64,000 bases of DNA. Source: JABDQA01 sp963824415. Lineage in GTDB: Bacteria; Desulfobacterota; Desulfobulbia; Desulfobulbales; Desulfocapsaceae. The notes under the pieces were generated by a model that saw only the letters and a list, made by a program, of their open reading frames with translations, did not search any database and was not told the DNA's origin. The DNA lies in NCBI GenBank assembly GCA_963824415.1, contig CAWGPM010000001.1, positions 186,001-250,000 on the forward strand. The letters are read 5' to 3'. Below, piece by piece: positions 42,611 to 51,479 of this stretch. Position numbers and translations under genes: made by a program. The first letter of the stretch is position 1. Each line of letters begins with the position of its first letter.

Positions 42611-44631
42611 ATGAAACCATATATTTTTCCATTTTTAGCGCTGGTCGGTCAGGAGAAACTGAAAACCGGATTGCTGCTCAATGCGGTCGATCCGGTAATC
42701 GGCGGCATCCTGATCAGCGGGCACAAGGGCACCGGCAAATCGACGGCGGTCCGGGCGCTGGCCAAAGTGCTGCCCGAGATAGCCGTGGTGGCTGATTGCC
42801 CCTATAACTGCGCACCCGATGACATTGAAAATCTCTGCCCGGGCTGCCTCGAAAGCCTGAATCGGGGTGAAACGCTGCAGACCATCCAGCGGCCGATGCC
42901 GCTGGTCGAACTGCCGCTCAGCGCCACCGAGGATCGGGTCATCGGCACCCTGCACATGGAACGGATCCTGAAGACAGGAGAGAGGCGATTTGAGCCGGGA
43001 TTGCTGGCTTCTGCAAACCGGGGGATTCTCTATGTGGATGAAGTCAACCTGCTCGATGATCACCTGGTCGATATCCTGCTCGATGCGGCAGCATCCGGCG
43101 TCAACCTGGTGGAGCGCGAGTCCATCTCTTTTTCGCATCCGTCCCGTTTTATGCTGATCGGCACGATGAACCCCGAAGAGGGTGAGCTGCGCCCTCAGTT
43201 TCTGGATCGTTTCGGACTCAGTCTCGCCGTTACCAGTTTAGCTGATCCGCTGTTGCGGCACCGCCTGGTCAAGCGCAGGATCTCCTTTGATCGCGATCCG
43301 CGCGCCTTCTGCAGTGCGTTCTCAGACGATGAGACGTTGCTCTCCTCCCAAATCAGGCTGGCCCGGCAGGGTGTAGCAGAGATAACCATCCCGTCGTTGA
43401 TGATCGAGTTGGCGGTGACCCTGGCCTCCCGAGTGCAGGCCCAGGGACACCGGGCCGAGATCACTATCATCAAAGCGGCCCGGGCCCTGGCGGCCTTTCT
43501 GGAGTGCAGCGAGATCGAAGAACAGCACGTCATCGAGGCGGCCCGTTATGTGCTGCCGCACCGCATGACCACCCTCTCGCTGGCCAGCGCCGAGCAGATC
43601 GAGCAAACGCTGGAAGATCTGTTCAGGCAATTGCGTGCAGAAGATGGTGCTGCCGAGAGTACTAACACAGTTTCGGCCGAGATTGATTCCTGGGATGACC
43701 TGCCCGAAGGGGTTCCCGGCGCGACGGCAGCCTCCAACGTGTCGATGCTGTTCAATTTCCTCGCCGAAAAAAAAAAGTTGTTTACGAGCCGGATAAATTG
43801 ATCTGTGTAGCCGATCTTGATCTCGATTCAATAAAGATCAGCGGCGGCTCGGCGGGACGGCTGAAAATGGTCCGAACCAACAGCAATTCGGGTCGCTACG
43901 TCAGAGCCGAGCGGCTGCAGGACAAGGAGCGCGACTACCAGATTGCAGCGGATGCCACCATTAAGGCGGCCTTGCTGCGCCAGGCGCTGGAACAGTCTGC
44001 CGAGGATTTTTCAGTGGTACCTGCGGATCTGCGCAAGAAAATTTTCGAGCGGCCCACCAGGAATCTAATCGTCTTCGTGGTGGACTCGTCCGATTCGATG
44101 GGCGACGACACCACCCATGCGCGGATCAGGGCAGCCAAGGGTGTTGTGCTGGCTGCCCTGGACAAGGCTTATACCAAACGGCACCAGGTCGCTATGGTGG
44201 TGTTCAGAGACGAGTCCGCCCAGGTCGCACTGCAGCCGACCTCCAGCCTGAATCTGGCGGAGAAATGCCTGAAGCAGCTGCCGACCGGCGGCACAACCCC
44301 GTTTGCGGACGGCTTGATTAAGGCCTGGCAGCTCATCAAGACGCAGCGGATCAAGGACAGGCATGTGCGCCCGCTGCTGGTGATTCTCTCCGATGGAGAG
44401 GCTAATGTGCCCTATGATGCCGGCAGGAACCCAGACGAGGTCAAAGATGAACTGCTGCAGATCTGCCGGCGCATCGGGGCGGACCAGATTGGTTCGCTGG
44501 TGATCGACACCAGGCCGCTGCGTGAGCCTTCTCCTGCGATGCGCGAGATTAGTGAGGCGCTGTCGGGCAGTTATCACCACATCAGCAGTCTTAAAGCCCA
44601 GGGCGTCCTCCAGAAAATCATCAATTTTTAG
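42611..44631 (+). CDS. chlD: ChlD-type Mg/Co chelatase medium subunit with -1 frameshift site
   Basis: The first frame (42611-43801, 396 residues) is an AAA+ ATPase like ChlI/BchI, with Walker A GHKGTGKST at about residue 37. The second frame encodes a VWA domain with a DSSDS MIDAS motif, matching the C-terminal half of ChlD. The junction is an A10 tract containing A AAA AAG (43771-43777). A -1 slip there joins LAEKKKK to VVYEPDKLICVADLD and gives about 673 residues, the normal ChlD length; without the slip, a ChlI-like 396-residue protein ends after seven unrelated residues. Antonov (2020) described exactly this arrangement as programmed frameshifting that yields both chelatase subunits for cobalt insertion. 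A homopolymer miscall is the alternative. A TTG at 43798 could otherwise start the VWA part alone. Confidence 0.85.
43771..43777 (+). promoter_or_regulatory. A AAA AAG slippery heptamer (-1 frameshift signal)
   Basis: In the zero frame the heptamer A AAA AAG is the same as the E. coli dnaX slippery site. A possible stimulatory hairpin (GATCTT 43813-43818 with AAGATC 43834-43839) lies about 36 bases downstream, farther than usual. No upstream Shine-Dalgarno-like stimulator is apparent. Confidence 0.65.
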
Positions 44632-44648
44632 GTTTTATTGAGATATCG

Positions 44649-45926
44649 ATGAAAAATGCACCACCAGTCTGGCTGAGCTGGGCCATGTGGGGCCTGGTCA
44701 TGGGCCTCTATTTCATTGGTTTTTTTCAGCGTATGGCCCCGGCTGTGATGGCCGAGGATCTGATGCGCGATTTCAATCTCGGCGGTGCGCTGCTCGGCAA
44801 TCTGTCGGCCATGTATTTTTATTCCTATGCGATCATGCAGATTCCCAGCGGGTTGCTGGCCGATCGTCTCGGATCCCGAAGGCTGGCCGGAGGTGCCTGC
44901 GCGGTGGCTGCCTGCGGCATCATTATTTTTTCCCTGGGCACCAGCATCTGGTTTGCCTATGCGGGGCGCCTATTGATTGGAGCCTCGGTGGCAGTGGCCT
45001 GGGTGACCTGTATGAAGTTGGCCGGACACTGGTTTCCGCCGAATCGGTTTGCAACCGTAACCGGGGTCGGTCTGGTGGTCGGCAATCTGGGCGGAGTTCT
45101 GGCCGGGGTCCCGCTGTCCGAGGCCGTTTCGCTGTTCGGCTGGCGGATGAGCATGGGGGCTTCCGGGGTGCTGACCTTTGCTGCTGCGCTGGTTATCTGG
45201 CTGGCGGTGCGCGATGATCCGCAGGAATACGGCTATCGGAGCTACGCCCACAGCTCGGTGTTGAAAAACGGCAACCTGCCGGCCGGAGTCGCACTGCGCT
45301 CGGTGATGCTGAACCGGCAGACCTGGCTGCTGTTTTTTGCCGGTGGGCTGACCGCCGCCCCGGTACTGACCTTTGCCGGGCTCTGGGGAGTTCCCTATCT
45401 CACCCAGGTACACCTGCTCGATCGCACCACCGCAGCTACGATCACCTCGACGATGCTGATCGCCTGGGCGGTAGGCGGGCCGGTATTGGGCGGCATATCC
45501 GATCGGCTCGGTCGCCGCAAGCTGCCGTATCTGGTCAGTTCGTTTTTCGCGGCGTTGTTCTGGGGGGTCTTTCTGTTTGCTGAGCTCCCTTACCTGCTGC
45601 TCTATCCGCTGGTTGCCCTGATCGGCTTCAGTTCTGCTGGTTTGATCATCGGCTTTGCCTTCGCCCGGGAAGTGAATCACCCCGGGGCCACGGGGGCTGT
45701 CGGCGGGGTGGTCAACATGTCGGTGCTGGGGATTGCTGCGATTATGCAGCCGGTTCTCGGGTCCATCCTGGACAGCGGGTGGGAAGGAGCAATGGTAAAC
45801 GGGGCCCGGGTATACAGCGAGTCGGCCTATCTATCCGCCTTCAGCTGGCTTCTCGTAAGCACAGTACTGGCGGTAATCATGGTTTTGTTTACGACGGAGT
45901 CCTTCTGCAGGATACGCGAGGATTGA
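44649..45926 (+). CDS. MFS transporter (OFA/NNP-like)
   Basis: This 425-residue protein has twelve predicted membrane helices and MFS signature loops, including LADRLGSRRLAGG (between helices 2 and 3) and GGISDRLGRRKLPYL in the second half. It resembles anion or carboxylate transporters of the OFA/ACS type. The substrate is undetermined. It starts 17 bases after chlD on the same strand and may be cotranscribed with it, though a functional link is not obvious. It is convergent with the TSUP gene. Confidence 0.87.
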   Translation: MKNAPPVWLSWAMWGLVMGLYFIGFFQRMAPAVMAEDLMRDFNLGGALLGNLSAMYFYSYAIMQIPSGLLADRLGSRRLAGGACAVAACGIIIFSLGTSIWFAYAGRLLIGASVAVAWVTCMKLAGHWFPPNRFATVTGVGLVVGNLGGVLAGVPLSEAVSLFGWRMSMGASGVLTFAAALVIWLAVRDDPQEYGYRSYAHSSVLKNGNLPAGVALRSVMLNRQTWLLFFAGGLTAAPVLTFAGLWGVPYLTQVHLLDRTTAATITSTMLIAWAVGGPVLGGISDRLGRRKLPYLVSSFFAALFWGVFLFAELPYLLLYPLVALIGFSSAGLIIGFAFAREVNHPGATGAVGGVVNMSVLGIAAIMQPVLGSILDSGWEGAMVNGARVYSESAYLSAFSWLLVSTVLAVIMVLFTTESFCRIRED

Positions 45927-45943
45927 GGCTCAGGGGCGCTTTC

Positions 45944-46741
45944 CTAAACGATCGAAAAAAGCATCTTGGTGGCAATGGCGGCCAGGAGCAGCGCGAATAT
46001 CTTCTTCAGCCTCCCCACCGGCAGACTGTGCGCCAGTCTGGCGCCAAGTGGTGCGGTAAGCATGCTGGCGGCGGAAATGCCGAGCAGGGCGGGCAGATAG
46101 ATAAAGCCCACCGAATAGTCAGGTAAACCGGTAGTTTTCCAGCCGGTAAACATATATCCGGCGGTGCCGGCAAGCGCTATTGGCAGGCCGATGGCGGCCG
46201 AGGTGCCGATGGCGTTGTGTACACTGATATTGCACCAGACCATGAAAGGCACCGATAATGACCCGCCGCCGATGCCAACGAGACTCGAGACAAAGCCGAT
46301 AGCGGCGCCAACGCCTGACATGACGGTCGTGCCGGGGAGTTCGCGGGACGGTTTCGGCTTGCGGTTGGTCAACATCTGCAGCGCGATAAAATAGAGAAAA
46401 AACGAAAAGAAACCGACTAGAAAAGTGGTGGAGAGGATCGAAGCGAAGCAGGATCCAAGGAAGGTTCCGATAAGAATGCCGGCGGTGATGCGCCGGACCA
46501 CCGACCAGTTCACGGCCCCACGCTGGTGGTGTGCCTTGAGGCTTGACATTGAAGTGAAGACGATACTTGCCAGGGCGGTGCCAAGGGCCAGATGCATGAT
46601 GATTTCACGAGGAACTCCCTGCAGCGGCAGCAGGTAAACGAGGATGGGCACAATAACGCCGCCTCCGCCGATGCCGAGCAGTCCGGCCAGAATTCCGACG
46701 ACCCCACCAATAGCTGCATAGAGCAGCAGCATGCTCAACAT
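45944..46741 (-). CDS. TSUP (TauE/SafE) family membrane transporter
   Basis: This 265-residue protein has about seven to eight membrane helices and the GGGGVIVPIL and GIGGGSLSVPFM glycine-rich repeats typical of TSUP. Members export or import sulfite, sulfoacetate and related organosulfur anions. An in-frame ATG three codons in (46732) is an equally good start. It lies 21 bases after (in transcription order) the unknown Fe-S operon on the same strand and may be part of it. A close paralog occurs at the right edge (63539-64000). Confidence 0.88.
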   Translation of the reverse strand: MLSMLLLYAAIGGVVGILAGLLGIGGGGVIVPILVYLLPLQGVPREIIMHLALGTALASIVFTSMSSLKAHHQRGAVNWSVVRRITAGILIGTFLGSCFASILSTTFLVGFFSFFLYFIALQMLTNRKPKPSRELPGTTVMSGVGAAIGFVSSLVGIGGGSLSVPFMVWCNISVHNAIGTSAAIGLPIALAGTAGYMFTGWKTTGLPDYSVGFIYLPALLGISAASMLTAPLGARLAHSLPVGRLKKIFALLLAAIATKMLFSIV

Positions 46742-46762
46742 GAGTGACTTCTGCCGGCTGGT

Positions 46763-47443
46763 CTATTCACCGGCTTTAATCTTGTTGAGAATTTTCATCG
46801 CCCGGGAGATATTGAACACTCCGCAAACACAGAACTTTGCCATGCAGCAGGCCGCTTCATCCGGTTTCATGCGGCCTTCTTTGACCCGATCCATCATTTT
46901 TCGGGCAAAATGAGAGGAAACCATGCCGTGACCGCACATCGTCGAGATGGATAAGGTTTCAGAATCGGGAAGCCGGTCTGTATTACCGTGAAACCCGAGC
47001 GTGTACTCCACCGCATGGGGGGTGATTTCCACTTCTCCACAGATCTCGCGGACATCGTCGACCAGGGCACTGATATTGACTGAGAGTCCCAGGTCCAGCT
47101 TCTTGATGTCCGACACAAAGTTTTTCACCAGGGTCGGATCATCGAACACCACCGCCGCAGAACCGGGGGCCGGCATCTCGTCTATGAGCGCTTCGTAGGT
47201 CGTTTTCTCTTTCCGCCCGATGAAATAGAGTTTGATGAAGCTCAAATCCTTTTCCGGCCGGTAGAGCGAATTGACCAGGGCGTTACCCATATTGATCGGA
47301 CGGTACTTGATTGCGGTACGTAAAAAGGTCTTGGCTTTTTCAAGTGCACCCTGATCATTGAAGCCTTTTCCGGCCATTGCGAAGACGATGAAATCGTTGC
47401 GCAGGGTGTCGCCTTTGCCATACCTGTGCAGTGTGTTGGTCAT
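46763..47443 (-). CDS. Unknown protein with C-terminal Cys cluster, paired with Fe-S protein
   Basis: This 226-residue soluble protein belongs to no family I can name. The C-terminal ~60 residues contain STMCGHGMVSSHFARKMMDRVKEGRMKPDEAACCMAKFCVCGVFNISRA, with five conserved-looking Cys (one in MCGH and the CC-x4-C-x-C cluster), suggesting metal or Fe-S binding. Its start overlaps the stop of the upstream ferredoxin-like gene by four bases, so the two are translationally coupled and may form a complex. Central residues (KDLSFIKLYFIGRKEKTTYEALIDE) look alpha/beta. Function unknown. Confidence 0.78.
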   Translation of the reverse strand: MTNTLHRYGKGDTLRNDFIVFAMAGKGFNDQGALEKAKTFLRTAIKYRPINMGNALVNSLYRPEKDLSFIKLYFIGRKEKTTYEALIDEMPAPGSAAVVFDDPTLVKNFVSDIKKLDLGLSVNISALVDDVREICGEVEITPHAVEYTLGFHGNTDRLPDSETLSISTMCGHGMVSSHFARKMMDRVKEGRMKPDEAACCMAKFCVCGVFNISRAMKILNKIKAGE

Positions 47444-48282
47444 CGGGTACCCTCCGAGGAAACGGCCGGCTGATTGGATACGCGTCCCAGGCCAAGATTA
47501 ACTTTGGCCCAACCGAGTTCAAACCCCTGGTCGAGCAGGATATCCCTGAGCGGGTCTGTCCCATCTTCAGCACAGACGGTTGAGGCACCGATGCTCACGA
47601 CTGTCTCGACTGTTCGGCTGATGTTCTTGAGCAGTTTGAGTGTGTGGGCGGTTTCAGCAAGCGGAACGGTGACTTCCACGATGCATGAGAGCACCTTCTG
47701 GTCGAGCAGATCTTCTCTGATGTGACCGGTTTCGGTACTGGTCATCAACTGGGTTACCGGATTTCCCGATTCGAAGTTGATCCCTTCTTCGGCCATTGCG
47801 CTGGTGACTGTCTGGACATCTCTGAAATAAACGCCGATGCCCGGCCGACCGAACTCAATCACCACGCCGACATCTCCTTTCTTGATGCGGCCACTGACGT
47901 CGTTGGTCTTCACCTCTTCGGTACCCCGGCCGTGAACCCCGGTGGATTCATGGGTGACCATCGGGTCGCTGAAAGCGCGCCGGACGATACGCGGCCATTC
48001 TAATTCCTCCTGGACGATGGCATCGGTCGGGCAGACATCGGGGGCAGGCTGAAATCGCAGGCTCACCGCTTTGAGCATTTTACGTATCAGCCGGGTGATT
48101 CCAGGCGGCAGGTGTTCCAGGCTCAGGCTCCTGAAACAGTTGTGGCACTCCACACAGGTTTCGGTGTTGATTTCCGACAAGCCGTCCTCACCAATGTAGA
48201 TTGCCCCGACTGGACAGATGGGGACGCAATTGGCACAGCCGACGCATTTGTCTTTGTTGATTTTCACTTGATGGTTCCTCAC
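47440..48282 (-). CDS. 4Fe-4S ferredoxin-domain protein with long C-terminal domain
   Basis: The 280-residue protein begins with a ferredoxin-like domain. Cluster 1 is C13-x2-C16-x2-C19-x3-C23-P. Cluster 2 begins C43-x2-C46-x2-C49, but its fourth ligand C84-P is separated by a 34-residue insertion (LEHLPPGITRLIRKMLKAVSLRFQ region) instead of the usual three. The remaining ~195 residues form an unrecognised alpha/beta domain with GDVGVVIEFGRPGIGVYFRDVQ and VETVVSIGASTVC. It is cytoplasmic and translationally coupled to the Cys-rich protein downstream. It is likely an electron-transfer or regulatory component of an unknown complex. Confidence 0.82.
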   Translation of the reverse strand: MRNHQVKINKDKCVGCANCVPICPVGAIYIGEDGLSEINTETCVECHNCFRSLSLEHLPPGITRLIRKMLKAVSLRFQPAPDVCPTDAIVQEELEWPRIVRRAFSDPMVTHESTGVHGRGTEEVKTNDVSGRIKKGDVGVVIEFGRPGIGVYFRDVQTVTSAMAEEGINFESGNPVTQLMTSTETGHIREDLLDQKVLSCIVEVTVPLAETAHTLKLLKNISRTVETVVSIGASTVCAEDGTDPLRDILLDQGFELGWAKVNLGLGRVSNQPAVSSEGTR

Positions 48283-48454
48283 TTGAAAATGGCGTTTTCA
48301 GATCATGGCAAGCGACACCGATTGTATACAAGGATCCTCAGAAAAGCAACGCTCCATAACGTCTCGCTGCTGACATGAGCTGTTGTAATATTCGACATTG
48401 ACGTTACACTGTCAGTCAGCAATAGAGCCAGATAAACCTCCGTACGGACACGAT

Positions 48455-51379
48455 ATGAAGGGACTGGAGCAGAACCTGAAAGCAGATGTTGCCGGCGAAG
48501 TCTATTTCGACATGTTCAACCGCGGGCGCTATGCGACCGATGCCTCGCATTATCAAGTTATGCCGGCTGGGGTAGTGGTGCCCCGTACCACCGAGGATGT
48601 GCGGCAGACCCTGTTTCATGCGCGGGCTGAAGGGGTTCCGGTTCTGGCCCGGGGCGGCGGTTCATCCCAGTGCGGACAGACGGTTGGTCCGGGGCTGGTG
48701 GTCGATCATTCAAAATACCTCAACCGGATGCTTGAGCTCGACCTCGAGAACCGGCGCTGCGTGGTCGAGCCAGGCATAGTACTTGATGAACTCAACGCCC
48801 AGCTTCAACCCCACGGTCTCTGGTTTCCAGTCGACGTGTCCACCTCGTCGAGGGCGACCCTGGGCGGCATGGCCGGAAATAACTCTGCCGGAAGCAGGTC
48901 CATCCGCTACGGTCTGATGCGCGACAATGTGCTGTCCATCGCTGCAACCCTGGCGGATGGCAGTGACCGGGATTTTGGCACTGTTGATCCCGCAGCCGGG
49001 GCTACTTCCGCAGGTGATGAGCTGACCAGCCGGCTGCTGCAGCTTGGTGAACGAGCCCAGCAGGAGATTCTGGAGCGGTTTCCGCGGGTGCTGCGCCGGG
49101 TTGGCGGCTACAATATCGATGCGCTGGTTCCGGATCAGCAGCCGACCAATCTGGCTCATCTGCTCGTTGGTTCAGAGGGTACGCTGGCCTATTTTCGCAG
49201 CCTTGAATTAAAGCTTTCTGAACGGCCGAAAAACAAGGTGCTTGGCGTCTGTCATTTTCCCACCTTTTATGCAGCCATGGATGCGGCCCAGCATCTGGTC
49301 AAACTCGACCCGACTGCGGTGGAACTGATCGATCGCACGATGATCGAGTTGTCCCGGGACATAGCTCTTTTCCGGCCTGTGGTCGACAGATTCGTGCGTG
49401 GCAATCCCGAGGCCCTCCTGCTGGTGGAGTTTGCTGAAGATGAGCAGCAGGAGAACCTGCTGCGGCTGGCCAGACTAACCGAGTTGATGGGTGATCTGGG
49501 GTATGACTGGCAGGGCAGCAAGGCTCGCTGGGGTGGCGTCGTTGAGGTTTTAGATCCGTCATTTCAGCGGGCAATCTTCGATGTCCGCAAACAGGGCCTC
49601 AATATCATGATGTCGATGAAGGAGGAGCGCAAACCAATATCGTTCGTCGAGGACTGTGCCGTCGAACTCGAGGACCTGGCCGAATACACGGCCCGGTTGA
49701 CCGACATCTTTACCAAGCACAACACTACCGGGACCTGGTATGCCCATGCCTCGGTCGGCTGTCTGCATGTGCGGCCGGTACTCAATCTCCGTCTCGACAA
49801 GGATATCAAGGCAATGCGTTCCATCGTCGAAGAGGCTATTGAGATGGTCAAAGCCTACAAAGGTTCGCATTCCGGTGAACATGGCGACGGTCTGGTACGC
49901 TCGGAGTTTCATGAGGCGATGTTCGGCTCAGATCTGGTAAAGAGCTTTCATGAGATTAAAGACTGTTTTGATCCGGACAACCTGCTCAACCCGGGCAAGA
50001 TTGTCAATCCGACCAGGATGGATGACCGTAGCCTGTTTCGGTATGGACCTGATTATCGGGTGGAGGAACTGGAGACTGTTTTCGACTGGTCCCAATACCC
50101 TGGTGCCGGCAGAGGTTTTCAGGGGGCTGTGGAGATGTGCAACAATAATGGCGCCTGCCGGAAAATGCTCGAGGGAGCCATGTGCCCATCGTATCGTGTT
50201 ACCAGAAACGAGAGGGATTCGACGAGAGGCAGGGCTAACAGTCTCAGACTCGCAATTTCAGGGCAGCTCGGGCCGAATGCGCTTGGTTCTGATGCCATGG
50301 CCGAGACGCTCAAGCTCTGCGTGTCCTGTAAGGCATGTCGTCGTGAGTGCCCCACCGGGGTCGATATGGCCAAGATGAAGATCGAGGCAACGGTGGCCCG
50401 CAAGAAACAGACCGGTTTTTCCCTGCATGACCGTTTGCTGGCCTCGATGCCCCGCTACGCGCCGATCCTTTCCCGGTTCTTCTGGCTGGCTAATCTGCGC
50501 TCGGATGTCCCGTTCATAGCCCGACTCTCGGAGCGCTTCGACGGATTCACCAGCCGCCGGCCGCTGCCGAGATGGCGTTCCGACTTTTATGCTGCAAAGC
50601 CTGAGGCCGGGCCGGTTGACGGGAAGGAGGTGATCCTTTTTGGAGATACCTTCAACACCTATTTCGAATCTGAAAATCTCGAGGATGCCCGGGAGGTGCT
50701 GAGCAGTTGCGGCTACCGGGTGCTCTCTCCAAAGGCCGCCCACGGTGGTTCGCGTCCAGTCTGCTGCGGCCGTACCTACCTGACAGTCGGCAAGATCAAC
50801 GAAGCCAGGCGTGAAGCCCAGCGGCTGCTCGATACCTTTTTTCCGTACACCAGCCGCGGGGTGCCGATTATCGGGCTGGAACCGAGCTGTCTGCTCTGTT
50901 TGCGCGATGAAATCCCCGGGTTGATTCCGGGTGAGAAAGCGGAAAGTGTAGCCGACCGGGCCCTGCTGTTCGAGGAATTCTGGGTCTCTGAAAAACTCTC
51001 CCCGGAGCTGAAACCGCCCGCCCGTAAGGTTCTGGTACATGGTCATTGTCATCAGAAGGCCTTCGATGCGGTCAAACCGGTTGAAACGGTGCTCCGTACA
51101 ATTCCGGGACTGGATGTGGAGATGATAGATTCGAGCTGCTGTGGAATGGCCGGCGTGTTTGGTTACGCAGCCGAGACCTACGAGGTATCGATGCAGATGG
51201 GCGAACAGGCGTTGTTTCCCGCAGTTCGAGAGGCGTCACCGGATACGGTGATCGTAGCCGACGGCAGCTCCTGCCGCCACCAGATCCAGCACGGCACTGG
51301 TCGCCGGGCAGTGCATGTCTCCCGGGTGCTGCGTCAGGCACTTGCAGGGGAGTCGGGACGCAGTCCCGCCTTGTTGTAG
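48455..51379 (+). CDS. FAD-linked 2-hydroxyacid dehydrogenase with Fe-S and CCG domains (YdiJ-like)
   Basis: This 974-residue fusion has an N-terminal PCMH-type FAD domain (ARGGGSSQCGQTVG at about 70, GGMAGNNSAGSRS at about 150) and a C-terminal FAD-oxidase domain ending with the HSGEHGDGLVR motif at about 475. Two 4Fe-4S motifs follow (CVSCKACRRECP at about 626), then a CCG/GlpC-like region (SSCCGMAGVFG). This architecture matches D-lactate, D-2-hydroxyglutarate (YdiJ) and glycolate-type dehydrogenases that feed electrons to the quinone pool or ETF. It is divergent from the Fe-S operon and just upstream of the PrpR-like activator. The substrate is unknown. The ATG at 48455 was chosen because family similarity begins there. 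Confidence 0.88.
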   Translation: MKGLEQNLKADVAGEVYFDMFNRGRYATDASHYQVMPAGVVVPRTTEDVRQTLFHARAEGVPVLARGGGSSQCGQTVGPGLVVDHSKYLNRMLELDLENRRCVVEPGIVLDELNAQLQPHGLWFPVDVSTSSRATLGGMAGNNSAGSRSIRYGLMRDNVLSIAATLADGSDRDFGTVDPAAGATSAGDELTSRLLQLGERAQQEILERFPRVLRRVGGYNIDALVPDQQPTNLAHLLVGSEGTLAYFRSLELKLSERPKNKVLGVCHFPTFYAAMDAAQHLVKLDPTAVELIDRTMIELSRDIALFRPVVDRFVRGNPEALLLVEFAEDEQQENLLRLARLTELMGDLGYDWQGSKARWGGVVEVLDPSFQRAIFDVRKQGLNIMMSMKEERKPISFVEDCAVELEDLAEYTARLTDIFTKHNTTGTWYAHASVGCLHVRPVLNLRLDKDIKAMRSIVEEAIEMVKAYKGSHSGEHGDGLVRSEFHEAMFGSDLVKSFHEIKDCFDPDNLLNPGKIVNPTRMDDRSLFRYGPDYRVEELETVFDWSQYPGAGRGFQGAVEMCNNNGACRKMLEGAMCPSYRVTRNERDSTRGRANSLRLAISGQLGPNALGSDAMAETLKLCVSCKACRRECPTGVDMAKMKIEATVARKKQTGFSLHDRLLASMPRYAPILSRFFWLANLRSDVPFIARLSERFDGFTSRRPLPRWRSDFYAAKPEAGPVDGKEVILFGDTFNTYFESENLEDAREVLSSCGYRVLSPKAAHGGSRPVCCGRTYLTVGKINEARREAQRLLDTFFPYTSRGVPIIGLEPSCLLCLRDEIPGLIPGEKAESVADRALLFEEFWVSEKLSPELKPPARKVLVHGHCHQKAFDAVKPVETVLRTIPGLDVEMIDSSCCGMAGVFGYAAETYEVSMQMGEQALFPAVREASPDTVIVADGSSCRHQIQHGTGRRAVHVSRVLRQALAGESGRSPALL

Positions 51380-51479
51380 GTGCAGCATGGATCATCTGCT
51401 CAGCCCGGCTGACATGGATGCTCATGCAGGAGCATGCTTAGGGCAAGTGACTCGCCATCCCTGAATAATTGAAAGATCA

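Noticed and set aside
43798..44631. Separate VWA gene starting at TTG 43798
   Set aside because: The frame continues upstream into the A10 tract with plausible ChlD residues (VVYEPDK), so a joined product is more likely; a TTG start remains possible.
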